DNA from: Muraenolepis orangiensis
Lineage: Eukaryota > Chordata > Actinopteri > Gadiformes > Muraenolepididae
NCBI GenBank assembly: GCA_027704905.1
Contig: CM051002.1
Coordinates: 13,941,239 to 14,005,238, forward strand
Direction: 5' to 3'
Length of the DNA: 64,000 bases
Shown piece by piece: positions 41,247 to 54,754 of this stretch. Position numbers and translations under genes: made by a program. Below the pieces are notes generated by a model, which was not told where the DNA came from, searched no databases, and saw only the letters and a program-made list of their open reading frames with translations. Every line of letters begins with the position of its first letter. Positions within the stretch are counted from its first letter, which is position 1.

Positions 41247-41873
41247 GTCACTGCTCTGGCCCTGGTCCCCCCAGCAGCATGCTACCCGCCCCTGTAAGCC
41301 GGCCGCATTGCTCTGGCCCTGGTCCCCCCAGCATGCTACCCGCCCCTGTAAGCCGGCGTCATTGCTCTGGCCCTGGTCCCCCCAGCATGCTACCCGCCCC
41401 CTGTAAGCCGGCGTCATTGCTCTGGCCCTGGTCCCCCCAGCAGCATGCTACCCGCCCCTGTAAGCCGGCCGCATTGCTCTGGCCCTGGTCCCCCCAGCAG
41501 CATGCTACCCGCCCCTGTAAGCCGGCTGCATTGCTCTGGCCCTGGTCCCCCCAGCAGCATGCTACCCGCCCCTGTAAGCCGGCCGCATTGCTCTGGCCCT
41601 GGTCCCCCAGCAGCATGCTACCCGCCCCTGTAAGCCGGCCGCATTGCTCTGGCCCTGGTCCCCCAGCAGCATGCTACCCGCCCCTGTAAGCCGGCCGCAT
41701 TGCTCTGGCCCTGGTCCCCCAGCAGCATGCTACCCGCCCCTGTAAGCCGGCCGCATTGCTCTGGCCCTGGTCCCCCCAGCAGCATGCTACCCGCCCCTGT
41801 AAGCCGGCTGCATTGCTCTGGCCCTGGTCCCCCCAGCAGCATGCTACCCGCCCCTGTAAGCCGGCCGCATTGC
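41247..41873. repeat. 57-bp GC-rich minisatellite, eleven copies
   Basis: CTCTGGCCCTGGTC recurs at 41,254, 41,311, 41,365, 41,420, 41,477, 41,534, 41,591, 41,647, 41,703, 41,759 and 41,816. Spacing is 57 bp, with 54, 55 and 56-bp variants caused mainly by C5/C6 runs and a missing CAG. Each unit also holds CCAGCAGCATGCTACCC and CCCCTGTAAGCCGG. Confidence 0.98.
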
Positions 41874-41939
41874 CTGCACAGTCCGTGGATCCGAAAGACG
41901 GATGCATTTAATACGCCCACCTGTTTGTAGAAGATAAAT

Positions 41940-42745
41940 CAACACTGCACATTCGAATCCCACACAATCTGTATACATCTCACAAAACAGCGTTATTAAA
42001 GCGTATTAAATAATACATTTTTGTTATTTGGTGCAAGGTCCTGTCCAATACGTCCCTTGTGTCACAGCTCTGTCGGACTATGCATTCAAGGGTAGTCCTA
42101 TTATCGGGTGCTGATAAAGGTTTTTTTTTTGTTTTTTTTGGCATTTAACCTCAACACAGTGCTTGCTTGGCCCGTGTTCTGTTCCTTCAGAAAGGTGATG
42201 GGGCTTAACGTCAAAGTTTATTTAATACGGAACCTTAAATCCTCACTGCTAGGGTGCCTGGTAAGACCCGCCAGTTTTCATGGGTTAATAACACTGCACA
42301 CCGCGGTGTACTGAGGCGGTAAGGCCATATATACCTTCAGGCCATATTGCTTTATTTTTTGGTCTTAAGCCAGAAAAAGGAACAGCGGGATACGAGTAGG
42401 ACAGTGTGTCTGAAAAGTTGGATTACATTTTTTTTCCTGGATCAATTTGTACACCAAGAAAAAAACCGATCTTCGGATCAATGTGTAAAACCAGACAAAA
42501 AACATCCCCGTGATCCCCGATCGACCATAAAGTAGTTTAAAATACAGAGCATAGTTAACGGTACAGTAGCAGACCCTGCTGTCGTTCCCCACGCATTAAA
42601 TTGCGTATCTAAAATAAACCTTCATATATTGCTTCGCATTAGGCCTAGCCATTGTTTATACCGTCAACATAATCACACCGATGCCTGACCCGATAATCCT
42701 TCACATATCCAGAAGATGTCATCCGTGGTTTCCCCCCCCCCCATC
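41940..42745 (-). other. non-coding block within intron 2
   Basis: Unique AT-rich sequence between the minisatellite and the LINE relic, with poly-T near 42,120. Nothing else is recognised. Confidence 0.6.
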
Positions 42746-42747
42746 AG

Positions 42748-43260
42748 AAGATGTCCCTTAATCTCCTCCAACTGAATAATGGGGGGGGGGGAAAAAACCA
42801 AGCTGCTGATCATTGGCCCCGGGGCAACGAAGAGCAGTTTGAAGAAGTCACATTAAGCTTTATCTCTGGAAACCCCTCAGTCAAAAGTCTTAGTGTTACT
42901 GTCAACCCCACGCTCGGTTATGATCAGCCTATAAAAAGCATCGTAAAAAACTGGATTCCCTCCCGATCTTAAAAAGATTGCCTAAGGTCTGCCAATGCTA
43001 TCCACAGCAGACGCAGGGACTCGTATCCATGTGTTTCAGTTAGGCTAGATTACTTCAACACGAAGTCCTCCGTCTCAACTTGGACAGAGTGATGAGGCCT
43101 GCTGAGACAATTGGACGATATTACCCCTCCGCTATCCTCTCTCCATTGACTTCCAATCAATGTTTAAGTGGAGTTTAAGGTACTCCTGCTCCCCCTATAA
43201 AATCATACATTCCGAACCAAACCAAACGTCTCATTCCTCAGCAGGTGCCCTCTTATTAAT
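42748..43260 (+). pseudogene. decayed LINE reverse-transcriptase C-terminal fragment
   Basis: Broken translation across frames contains MSLNLLQLN, then VKSLSVTVNPTLGYDQPIKS and IVKNW. These resemble the NxLQLNxxKTE and VKxLGVxxDPxLxFxxHI blocks of vertebrate L2/CR1-type LINE polymerases. Further on, ARLLQHE, LDRVMRP and FKWSLRY recall the downstream RT tail. Stops and frameshifts are frequent. Confidence 0.5.
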
Positions 43261-43499
43261 TCCAAACGCAATCTTCAAAAAGGCAATGGCGATGAAGTGT
43301 GCTTTCATCGACGCCCCGGATACACCGAGCTCTACTATAATCCTCAATAATGAAGTAAGCGCGAGTCTCTTGACGAGAACTGAAATCCAACACCTACTTC
43401 TCACAATAGCTGCTCTCAATTGGCAGCTCCGAGTCACTCTCCGGCTTATTAGGAGCCCAGCCGACCCTAATAGGACAGCGGTTTGCCCGACCACCGACA

Positions 43500-43919
43500 G
43501 GAAACTGACCCCCCCCCCACGCGCTCCCCCCTCTGTCCACCTCGCCCCGTCTCATCTCACCGTAACGGCCCCGTCTGCGTGAGCAACATTCTGCCCTCGA
43601 GCGGCCCCCCGCGGAGCCACTGTTCCCCACGTCCAGCCAGTCGGCCACACACACGGCACGCTGCTGCTGCTGGCGGGGGTCACCTGCTGGCCCGCCTGCC
43701 CCCTGCTGAGACCCCGTGCCCAAGGACACCAACCGGTTGGCTGGTCGCCCAGTGGCCCCCCCCCTGACAATGTGCAGACACACCTTGCTCCCCGTTGAGG
43801 TGCCGTCTAGGTGACCGTCCCTGGCTGGACCAGCTTGTCCCTGGCTGTGAGCAGGCGGACACACACACACACCCCCTGTTGAGGTGCCTGGCTTTTTCCC
43901 TGGCTGTGAGCAGGCAGGC

Positions 43920-43953
<34 letters not shown>

Positions 43954-43990
43954 CGCCATAACCTCCATCATGAAAGTCCTCCACCATGCA
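43500..43990. other. GC-rich block with local duplication and (CA)n
   Basis: Two similar segments, each GTTGAGGTGCC... and CCCTGGCTGTGAGCAGGC followed by a CA run (43,790-43,872 and 43,876-43,951), indicate a local duplication. No coding exon is supported. Confidence 0.6.
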
Positions 43991-44216
43991 CCCTCATGGC
44001 CGCAGAGGGAAATATCAAGAACAAAAACGAAATAAAAAGATTGATGGAACGCGTCATTATGCTGCATGCAAACACATTAGCGTGATATCCATTTAATATT
44101 TGATATGCACGTTATAACTTGCACGTTGTATGCTTGATGGTGCAACAGTGCGTCTTTACATAATAATAAAAAATGGGTTTAAATATACCATGATTAAATC
44201 CTGGACCCAGACAGTA

Positions 44217-44371
<155 letters not shown>

Positions 44372-44987
44372 ACTCGACACGTCCAGTGTGAGTGTATGTA
44401 AACTGACATCTAAAAAAATATATCCAAAAAAATTTATAAACCCTTATTAGCGTAAGGTCTCGCTAATTGCAAACAGAAAGAAAGAGGTGAAGAGTCTCTC
44501 ATGCAGAACAGGGATGGCCTCCGTCGAGGCGCCGAGTGAGAGAGTGATTAGTGACGCTACATTACTGCAAGGGCACAGCGTTTCCTGTCAGCCAACTCCT
44601 CCAAACACGGTGCATTTTAGATGTTCTAGTTAAGAGTTTGTACAGTTACTTAAGTGGCAGTAAGTGAAGTAAGCAAACCCAAAGTGACCACTGAAATGTG
44701 TGTGGTGCCAGATATTTAGGCTGCCCATGGGTCAACACTAACTCAAACAAAAGCCAAGCTGGAGAGGGGGGGGGGGCAACGGAGCACTAGGACACCCACA
44801 CAAACAGGAAGCAGGTCTACGTTTGTGAGGGGAAAGCCGCACCGCTAAATTAAAAAGGTGTTTACAAGTGTGTGTGTGTGTGTGTGTGGATACAGCGTAA
44901 ACGTGAATCTTCAAAAAACGGTTAAGACATCCTCAAAACCTTTTAAATAATGCACTGTCCTGAAACAAGCGGGAACAGGAACAGGAA

Positions 44988-45010
44988 GGGGGGGGGGGGG
45001 GGGGGGGGGG
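44988..45010. repeat. poly-G run of 23
   Basis: Uninterrupted guanine homopolymer. Confidence 0.95.
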
Positions 45011-45116
45011 TCAACGGCACACTTCCTCCTCCCGTCCGTCTAATGAGGTCAGGGGAGCGGAACAGCGGAGACCCGTCCACAACAAGGACTTGTCCCGGCT
45101 GGGACTAAGGGACCCG

Positions 45117-45544
45117 GAGAGAGAGAGCGAGAGAGCGAGAGCGAGAGAGCGAGAGAGCGCGCGAGAGAGAGAGAGACACGAGGAGGACCAAGGGTCATTG
45201 GACAGCGATGAACCGGACCGGGCTTACACACAGACTGGCACAAGTCCATCTCCCGGGGGGTGGGGGGGGGGACGACAGACACACACCTCTCGCATGGCGC
45301 CCTGTCAGTACTTGCAGAGGCCTGTCACTGAGGTTCGGGTGACCTCACAGCAGGGGTGGTGGGGGAATGAACACTAAATAGAGCATCAAACAAAGCAGTG
45401 AGATGCGGTGACAGATCCCCCGTTCCCCAACAGTCCACACACACACACCAGGCTGCAGTGTTGTTTTGACAGCTGAGAGAGAGGGAGCGAGAGGGAGCGA
45501 GAGAGAGCGAGAGAGAGAGCGAGAGCGAGAGCGAGAGAGCGAGA
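45117..45544. repeat. pair of (GAGAGC)-type tracts
   Basis: Two interrupted GA tracts (45,117-45,176 and 45,476-45,544), flanking about 300 bp of ordinary sequence. Confidence 0.9.
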
Positions 45545-47029
45545 TTAGAGCACCTAGGGTCGCCATCTGACTTGTCAGTCGGCGACGCTGTGCGCACAAA
45601 CATGCTCAGTAATCACCGATACAACGTTTGAACATCCGCCGCATGGTAAAGTGTAGCTGTGATTTATGAATGTTTTATCTGGCCACGGAGGACTGAACAA
45701 AGAAATATATATATATTCATTTTTTTCTTTCAAAGGGTATTGCAATCAAAGCCTGTTTTGGTGTGAGACTTTCATCACAATACAAAGCTTAATTCTGGAA
45801 GTCAAGGGAAACACAGAACACCCCGGGTCATTCCATTACCCTCTATCCGGAAGTAGAGCACATCCACGTGCAGTCTATAGTAGCCTAGAAATACACTTCT
45901 ATAGATACGCCCAAGCCCGAGATAAGACGAAGTCACAGAATGGCGCTGGGTGAAGAAGAATGTAAAATGACTCAATGACTCATAAAAGCCTAAAATCACC
46001 GACCAAGCCAAGATTTCTCGAAACATACACACAACAAACAAAAAAGAAGAAAAATCTAAATCTCAAGTGCATTGGTAAATGAGCTCTGGATATGATTCCA
46101 GGAGCCTCTTGATTAGCACGGAGGCCACTTTGACCCAAAGCAAAACGCATTGCTTATTTACTCAAGCAGTCATTAGCTTGGCTGGACGGACAAGGAGCGG
46201 CCTCTCCTCACATCCCTGAAAAAGAAAAAAGAAAAAGAAAAAAAAGCAATGGTACTCCGCCTAATTATTCCCATGGTTTCTGAAGAGGGCTACATTGATC
46301 CTGCACCGTTCTGAATCTCAACAGCTTGAAGAGAGGGAATGACTGAGAGGTTCTGGGTGAGTGAAGAGAGAGATAGAGAGAGATGAGAGATAGAGAGAGA
46401 GATATTGGAGGGATCACCGGGGGAGAGATACACGCGCTCTATCCGAGAGGGAATAAAAGCTGCAAGGTGTGGGGGAGAAGCAGGCAGTCAACAAGGGGAA
46501 AGAGTGCAGGTTTGAGGCTGGAGGGGGGTGGGGGGGGGGGGGTTAGCCCGAAACGACTAATTAGGCCACAAGTCACACCATAGCAGAGCGAGAACACCTG
46601 GGGACGTAGTCACGGAACAAGAACCGTTAGCAGCCATTTGAAAAAAAAAAATAATAATAAAAAAACAACCCCGCCTCCAGCCTCAACCACGCCCAACCCC
46701 GCGTTTGGTCGGCTTCCCCACTGCATGCACCGCTCCAGACCAAGCCGGCATCAGGGAAGATAGATGAGAGTGCGTGTGAAGTTAAAAGAAAGAGAAGAAA
46801 GTGAGAAAGTACACGTTGAAATGAAAAATATTAAAAATACTAAAAAGATGAATCGGAAACAAAAAAAAAACAATGACTCCGGCGTAGAGAGCTCTGGCAT
46901 CCATGTCCCACTTAAAACTTCTGTCCTTTAGAGAAGCCACACAGTGGCTACGATTCTGTGATTAAGGACCCGTTTTCCTGTGCGAAACCCCCAGAAGAGC
47001 ACCGACTAAAGAAGGATCTGCGATCATAA

Positions 47030-47301
47030 TTCGCCCCATTTCAGAAAAACACCCAAGGTATTTGTTTTTTAATGCAGTCTGATGACATGAGCCATCTGCA
47101 AATGAGCCACGTTCACCGAGGAGGAAGAAACATTCTCGTAATTCCCAAAGACAGCGACGACATGTCTAATTGCAACTGTCAATCCCAGAAGCCATACGAA
47201 CGATTGAAGGCCTCAAATCACAACGTGTAAGCCTCCTATTCCCCATTGTTAAAGTAGGGAGCACGATCAGCCATGATATCAACACCTCCATGATATTCTG
47301 C

Positions 47302-47380
<79 letters not shown>

Positions 47381-47520
47381 ATTTGGAATTCCGTGAATGC
47401 AATTTGAGAGCAACAATTACACCTGGAGCCATTATTCCTTTTGATTAAGCTGAACTCGAATAGGCTTTCCCTTGTACTGTAATTATGATAAATAGGTGAA
47501 ATTATGTTTACCCAAAGGCA
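47030..47520. promoter_or_regulatory. candidate conserved non-coding element split by a microsatellite
   Basis: Balanced unique sequence with CATCTGCAAATGAG, CTAATTGCAACTGTCAATC, TGTAATTATGATAAATAGG and TTTTGATTAAGC, typical of homeodomain/POU-rich enhancers. It is interrupted by (GT)n at 47,305-47,379. Conservation is not testable here. Confidence 0.25.
47305..47379. repeat. (GT)n microsatellite, 75 bp
   Basis: Uninterrupted GT dinucleotide. Confidence 0.99.
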
Positions 47521-48839
47521 ACCCTCTTCCACGCATTTTTGATCACATGACACAGCCACACACACACAAGCGTCATGACTCCCAACAGAGGAGAGCAGCA
47601 CAAAACAAGTGAAAAGACTGGAGCCACTCCCCCTCCCCCCCCCCCCCCCCCTCCTAAAAAAGAACAGTAAACCACTTCGATCCGGGACCATTACACACCC
47701 CTGCTGCAAGCTAATCAGTGAAAACAATAGTGTAAAGTTTGGACCCCCACCCCCTTTATAACTTACGGTCCAGACACGGAAATCAATAGTTAGTGGTGTA
47801 ATTCACTTAGGCTGAGATAACGGCGTAGGATAAACTATCTAATAAGCCGCGGAGTCACTGGCCGAAACAGGGGCACTAAATACTGCTGACAGTCGTTACC
47901 TTTTCTTTCGGGGGGGTTTGGGTTCCTTTATTCCTCTCACAACACGGGTGATAAAGACCTCCTTTGCATTTCCCCGCCGCCGACAAAGCAAGGCCCGCGT
48001 CACGGCTTCCTTAACCCGCTCGATGGCTTTCCAAAGACATTAAGCCGTTTGTTTTTTCGGGCGCAATTCCACAATAGACGACCACCATTTCTAAAAGACG
48101 CATTAACCTCACAAAAAGAAAAAAAGTGTGCGATAATCAAGTCACCTTTTGATTAATGCCCACTATTGTGCGAATGCTTAAGCATTTGATAGCCGCCGCG
48201 GTGTAACCAATATTGTGTTATCTACCCCCTACAGCTCAGCCCGCCACCTCTGGGAGGATGTGTACTCATTACAAAGTAACTCATCATCATTATGGAGTTT
48301 AAAAATATGCTGAGCTGCTAGCTAGCTTATTCAAGCTCATCAGCATAACCACATTAGAGAGGAAACCTGTGGGCTGGCAATCCAACACTGCCTCAATATT
48401 ACTCCCCCCCCCCAGCAGGCCTGGCGTGTCCACATCCATTACAGTGAATCTAGCTCCCAACCAGGCCCCATATCTGCCACCAAGACACGCAATCAGCGGC
48501 CCTTGACACATTACCGGCAAATAAAATTAATTAGAGCTACACTACAAACCTGTCCATCTAATGAATTAATCAAGACTAACTGGAAGAAAGGCGGAGAAAG
48601 AAAAAAACTCACTTTTGGAAGAGAAAGACTTCGGATAACCATAATCCGATCTGATGTGAGGTTGATCCGATTCTCTGTAACTTTGCGGTCTCCGCCGTCA
48701 AAAAAGCAGTGGATAGGATATACCATGGCGACGCCACAAAAAAAGAAAAAGAAAAAAGGAAAACCTCAACAAAAACTTGCTAATGATATATTGTATTAGT
48801 TCAGGGCTTCCAAATCCCTAATTTATTTACATCCTAAAT

Positions 48840-49170
48840 GGGTTTACCTCATCGGGAGAGGAGACAGATTGCCAGAGGCGGTGGGAAGCGAGATGATTTG
48901 GGCCCAATTTTTGCCTCAAATTGGCCACTGCCGGTGCGATACATCATAGAGAATTAAGAGGCCTCTTCCCCCACCGCAGAACTGAGTCCGTCATATTGGC
49001 ACATCTGTCAGGGGCCTGCCCCTGACACAGACAAATGGGCCAATCCTGGCACAGGAAGGCTGATCTGAACTGCCAGCAATAACCAAGATTAATAATGAGT
49101 CAGCTCGTGCCCCCAGTGAAATTCATTTTTAATAATTAGTTTCTGCACCTCTCCATTTTGCACCGAACCA
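48840..49170. promoter_or_regulatory. candidate conserved enhancer-like element
   Basis: Repeat-free block with several NFI-type half-sites (TTGGCC, TTGGCA, GCCAAT), a perfect AP-1 site TGAGTCA (49,096-49,102), TTTAATAATTAG homeodomain sequence, and a 10-bp perfect inverted repeat TGTCAGGGGC/GCCCCTGACA (49,006-49,027). Motif clustering is visible; conservation is inferred only. Confidence 0.35.
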
Positions 49171-49679
49171 TTAGAGCAGGTACAAAAAAAACCCGCTGGT
49201 TGATAAACCACCATCAGCAAGACTGAACGGATATTGATGATGGTATGTTAAGGCGCTCGCCATCCTAGGGGGGGGGGGGGGGGGGGGCGCTGGGTGTGGC
49301 TACAGATGCTTTCTGCTGTCCGGGGGGCGGGAGGAAATCACCGCCGTAGGTGTTCGCTCGCGGCTCACGGGCCAAACGGTCTTGAAAGGGCGCTGGCATG
49401 ACGGAGTGCAACACATCTAGAGGACACAAACATTGGCATGTTCTTGGTACTTTTCCACCGACCGTTGGAACGCGATTTTGTTTAGTCTTGTAAAAAAAAA
49501 AAAAAGGAATAAAATAAGGTATATTTTGTGGCAGCCTACACATTATTACATGGAGGACTACGTGTTCCGGGGGTTGGTTGGCACCGACCGGCGTAATCCT
49601 GTTACGCCTGACTGGGGCTTGCTGTTGAACCTTAATATATATATATACACCGTGTGTGTATGTATGTATGTATATATAT

Positions 49680-50300
<621 letters not shown>

Positions 50301-50414
50301 ATACAAGTATCAACAAGCAGTGAGCAGAGGGGTATGCAGTTATATCAACAGTTGAGGAATAATATATATATATACACATACATACACACACACACACACA
50401 CCTATAATTCTGCA

Positions 50415-50610
50415 CTCATCTCATACATACTGTATAAGTTATTTTATACCCGTTTAAACCTTTTTACATCTTATTTAACCTCTGTACATTATATATTACC
50501 ATGCACTTTAATGTAACATTTGCACTCTGGTTGGATGCCAAATAATTTTCGCTGTACTGTACTTGCAAGTGCTGTGCAATAACAATAAATTAGAATCCAA
50601 TCTAATCTAA
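50415..50610 (+). repeat. 3' end of a teleost interspersed element
   Basis: TTGCACTCTGGTTGGATGCC, CGCTGTACTGTACTTGCAAG and TGTGCAATAACAATAAA match the commonly seen 3' terminus of fish retroposons. The 5' part is replaced by the compound repeat. Confidence 0.5.
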
Positions 50611-50649
50611 TTTAATTTAATTAAATTTAATTTAATGCAAATGTGGCAC

Positions 50650-51699
50650 AAATAGTGCCACGGCTATTTCAGAATACAACAAACAAAGACACAACTACCA
50701 CAACAACAGCGGCATAGTGTGCCCGCTTTTCCGAGCGTGTACGACGTGATACACAGGCCTTGTAATTTTTATTAGAAAAAAAATAAAAAATAAATAAAAT
50801 ATTGACAGTTATTGCCGTGCCGTACTGACAAACGTCACTGGGGGATTTTCACCGAGCCCACGCGTACAGCGCTCCCAAATGTTGTTACAGGAAAGCAATC
50901 AAAAGGACGGGGGAAAAATAATAAAAACCCCTCCCTCCCCTCACAATATTGGCCTAAAAGCAAACAATAAGAGGAGAACCAGCGGCGTGGAGGAGATAGA
51001 AATAGCAGGGAAGCAGGGCAGAGGTATAGCGGGAACCATGCGGAGATAAGGAAAGGTGATAAATGATCTGTAGCCCCCGTTAATGTGGGAGTGGTGAGTA
51101 ACACATCACTCCTCATATGAAAAACACCTCCGTGCACACGCGCACACACACGCGCCGCCCGCACACACACACACACGCTTATATGCCTTAAATAACCTCA
51201 AATCAAATTACTGCGGATTTCAGGGCAACTTTCTTTGTGGTTCATAACCTGAGCACACAGAGAGCTTAGCCCTCCCCCCGCCTTGGGGCTCAGCCCCCTC
51301 CCCCCCCCCCTTCCCTATGCCTCACAGAGAGTTCTGTGTACCAGTTTTCAGTGGGACGATTCCAATTATCCCCTCCAAGAAAATTAAAGTGATTCCTAAA
51401 TGGAGAAGAAGAAAAAGAAAGAAGAAGAAAAAGAAAGAAGAAAGAAAAAATATATAATAATTTGTTTAGCTCCTTCATCACAATGACCCAAAGGTTTTCC
51501 AACGGAACAAAAAAAAAAAAATTTTAAGAGCACATTAAATCAAATCTAACGGCTTCCCCTGCGCTTATTGTTAACCTTTATTAGCCACGGGGTGATGTGC
51601 CGCCCTACCCCGTGCCATCTCGTTCGAGAGCTGGAGCAAACCGACTCGCGCCGGGGCTTATCCGGGCCGGGCGCATTTCAATTCAGAATATTTATGTGC

Positions 51700-51733
<34 letters not shown>

Positions 51734-51738
51734 AGAGA

Positions 51739-51792
<54 letters not shown>

Positions 51793-52090
51793 AAAGAACA
51801 AAACCCAACCAACCAAAAACAAAGCCGTTAAAACAGTTTAGCTGCTAGGGCACGTGCGCCATATTCACACTGGAGGAGGATGCTAATGACGGCCCTAAGC
51901 AGTGGACATTTCTGTGTTTCCACACTGTTTTCTATTTTCAGTACCATGAGGCAGCTGGTTCTTTGTTGAGCGCGGTACACACAAACACCACGCCGTTGAC
52001 CCAGCAAAGACACAAAGACCCAACATGGTTAAAACCAGGCCACGTCCATCCGCAGATCAACCCATCGTCGTCGGACAGCGGTGGGGGTGT
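50650..52090 (-). other. non-coding block within intron 2
   Basis: Mostly unique sequence with a GAAGAAAAAG purine stretch (51,400-51,450), a (GA)n tract at 51,699-51,791 and poly-C near 51,300. No exon is supported. Confidence 0.7.
51699..51791. repeat. (GA)n microsatellite with GAAA units
   Basis: GA dinucleotide with an internal (GAGAAA)n segment. Confidence 0.97.
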
Positions 52091-52274
52091 GGTTGGACGG
52101 TGTACCAATGTAACAGAATTTGTATTCTGTTGCCGTAGGGTTGGACGGTGTACCAATGTAACAGAATTTGTATTCTGTTACAGTAGGGTTGGACGGTGTA
52201 CCAATGTAACAGAATTTGTATTCTGTTACAGTAGGGTTGGACGGTGTACCAATGTAACAGAATTTGTATTCTTG
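52084..52274. repeat. 48-bp minisatellite whose unit is a hairpin
   Basis: About four copies of GGTTGGACGGTGTACCAA followed by TGTAACAGAATTTGTATTCT and GTTACAGTAG. Within each intact unit TGTAACAGAAT and ATTCTGTTACA are perfect 11-bp inverted arms around TTGT. The first copy is altered and the last is cut after ATTCT. Confidence 0.95.
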
Positions 52275-52395
52275 GTCGGTTCTCGATCGACATCCGTCCC
52301 GTCTGCTTGCTCGCCATGGATCAATGGCGTAGCCAATGTTAAAAAAAAATGCCCTACTGCAAATTAGGTATTTTTGGGTGTGAAATATCCTCTGT

Positions 52396-52480
52396 AATGT
52401 ACTGTAATGTATTGTATTGTATTGTATTGTATTGTAATGTATTGTATTGTATTGTACTGTAATGTATTGTATTGTATTGT
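52396..52480. repeat. (TGTAT)n pentanucleotide repeat
   Basis: TGTAT/TGTAA/TGTAC units, partly degenerate. Confidence 0.95.
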
Positions 52481-53365
52481 CAATGCGATTGGCATGTTGA
52501 CAAAAAAAAAAAGCTCAAACAATACCAATTTAAAAATACCTGGTGGCTTGGAGGAAGGGGCCGGGCGACGAGGGGCACTTGAACGCAGCGCTGACATGTG
52601 GAGTCACAACACGTCCAGGAAGTTCCACACCGTAAATACTGGAACTTCATAGCCCCGCCCCTCCGGCTAGTCCCACAACGCCCTAAACCTAACCGTCACC
52701 ACTCACTTTACCCGTTATTTCTTTATTTTTATTTTTAAGGACACTCAATGAGGAAATAGGCTAAATGCAACCCTTTAAATGGGATCCAGATTAAATCCGC
52801 TGTTGAAAAAATAACAGACAAAAAAAAGAAAACCCTGCTGATGAATCCAAGAAAAACTAAAAAAGGCTGCAAGCATTAAACCAAAATAAGCATTTGTCAG
52901 ATCCGTTACTAAGCCACCAATGGCAGAGTTGACACAATGATGGATGTGATTAAATAGACACCGTTAGAAAAAAACTCCTCGCAACATGTCGACTTGAAAA
53001 TACTTGTAATGGGTAATAAAATAGAAGATCTAAAAAAAAATGTGACGTGAACCATTATTGCTTCTTCTTCTTCTTCTCACCCGAGCACGGCTTCACCCTC
53101 TGTCAGCTGGAGAACTCACGCTGACGCTAAATGGATTCAGATGGAAATCAATTACAAAAGAAACATGATAATGAAGTCGAGAAGGAAAAGTGACGGGAAC
53201 GAACACAACCCGTGAGCAGCCAAACTCCAGACAACATGGTCACGTCGACTGCCTGCTGATACCGTATGTGAAATGGATATGCCCGATTCTGTTAATTGGG
53301 GCTCAATGCCAACACATTCTAATATGGCCTTGATATATATGTGGCGAGCTTTCACACCAAAAAAA

Positions 53366-53406
<41 letters not shown>

Positions 53407-53639
53407 GAGTGTCAATGCTAAGCATCTGGCTTTTGACACCTTTATGCAGAGATAAATTTGTGTCTCTTGGCAAACAATTGCAGTTTGATATCGTGTTAAA
53501 AACACAAGTAGGGCCCATGCATGACATTTTGACACATGATGGGCAAAGCAATGGAAGGCAGGACGTTTCATTTGATGAACAATGTCTGTTAACATTGCTG
53601 GAAAAGTACATTATGTAATAATCTATGTTATAATATTTT

Positions 53640-53742
53640 GGGCGGCAGTAGCTCAGTCTGTTGGGACCCTACACTGCTCTCCAGAAAAACACATTTCACT
53701 GTGTGCGTACATGTATGAGAATAATAAAGAGGATTCAACCCT
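53640..53742 (+). mobile_element. internally deleted tRNA-derived SINE
   Basis: Head GGGCGGCAGTAGCTCAGTCT joins almost directly to the tail AATAATAAAGAGGATTCAA. The same head and tail flank the fuller copy at 55,150-55,443. The B box is lost. Confidence 0.7.
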
Positions 53743-54100
53743 CCAGATTTAGATTTAGATAATAGTAGGTCTGGAACAAATTCTGACTATATTTTGCTAA
53801 ATAAAGTGTTGCTTTTAATAACAGTGATTTTCCAAAGTGTAGTATAATGTCCACGACCTCACAGATAATAGAACAAGCATAATGTAGACTTCACTATTCA
53901 ATTAGGAAATATTTAAAAGTAATTGTATGTAATTTTAAGTAGAACAGCACATGGGGAAATAGGTCGACTACATTTGATGCACTGATAACTGCATTAAAAC
54001 AACAAAAAACTGCAAGGGAAATACCGAACACAGAAACCCAAAGGTGTAATCCTTAGCATAGACTGTACTTGTTTATTTAATACCATGCTGTGAATACAAG

Positions 54101-54211
<111 letters not shown>

Positions 54212-54581
54212 AAGCTAACAATGAGGGGATACGAGAAGGGAACCCGATAGAGGGAGAAGTAGACGAGGTCACACATGTCTTCAGTGATAATGGCTGATTA
54301 GTTTTATGAATTGATGTTGATGTTACTTTAATCAACTATTTAGATGAAACAACCTTTGAGATGGTTTCATCTTTATTTGAGAGACATCCAATGACAAAAT
54401 GTGATGTGGCCATGGACAAGCCATTCAATTAGGCCTGGTTGGTAAAAACTAGCCCACTTAAATGCATTTTTAACACATTTTGTTCGAAATAAGTAAAACA
54501 AAAGGAAAAAAAGCATTTGAAAAGAACTGCAAAACCACATAAAATGAGCTGAACATTTTTCATCCCTGATATTTATGATGT

Positions 54582-54754
<173 letters not shown>

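Noticed and set aside
41151..41930. Repeat protein encoded by the 57-bp array
   Set aside because: Units of 54, 55 and 56 bp break the frame, all six frames show similar strings, and there is no start or splice context.
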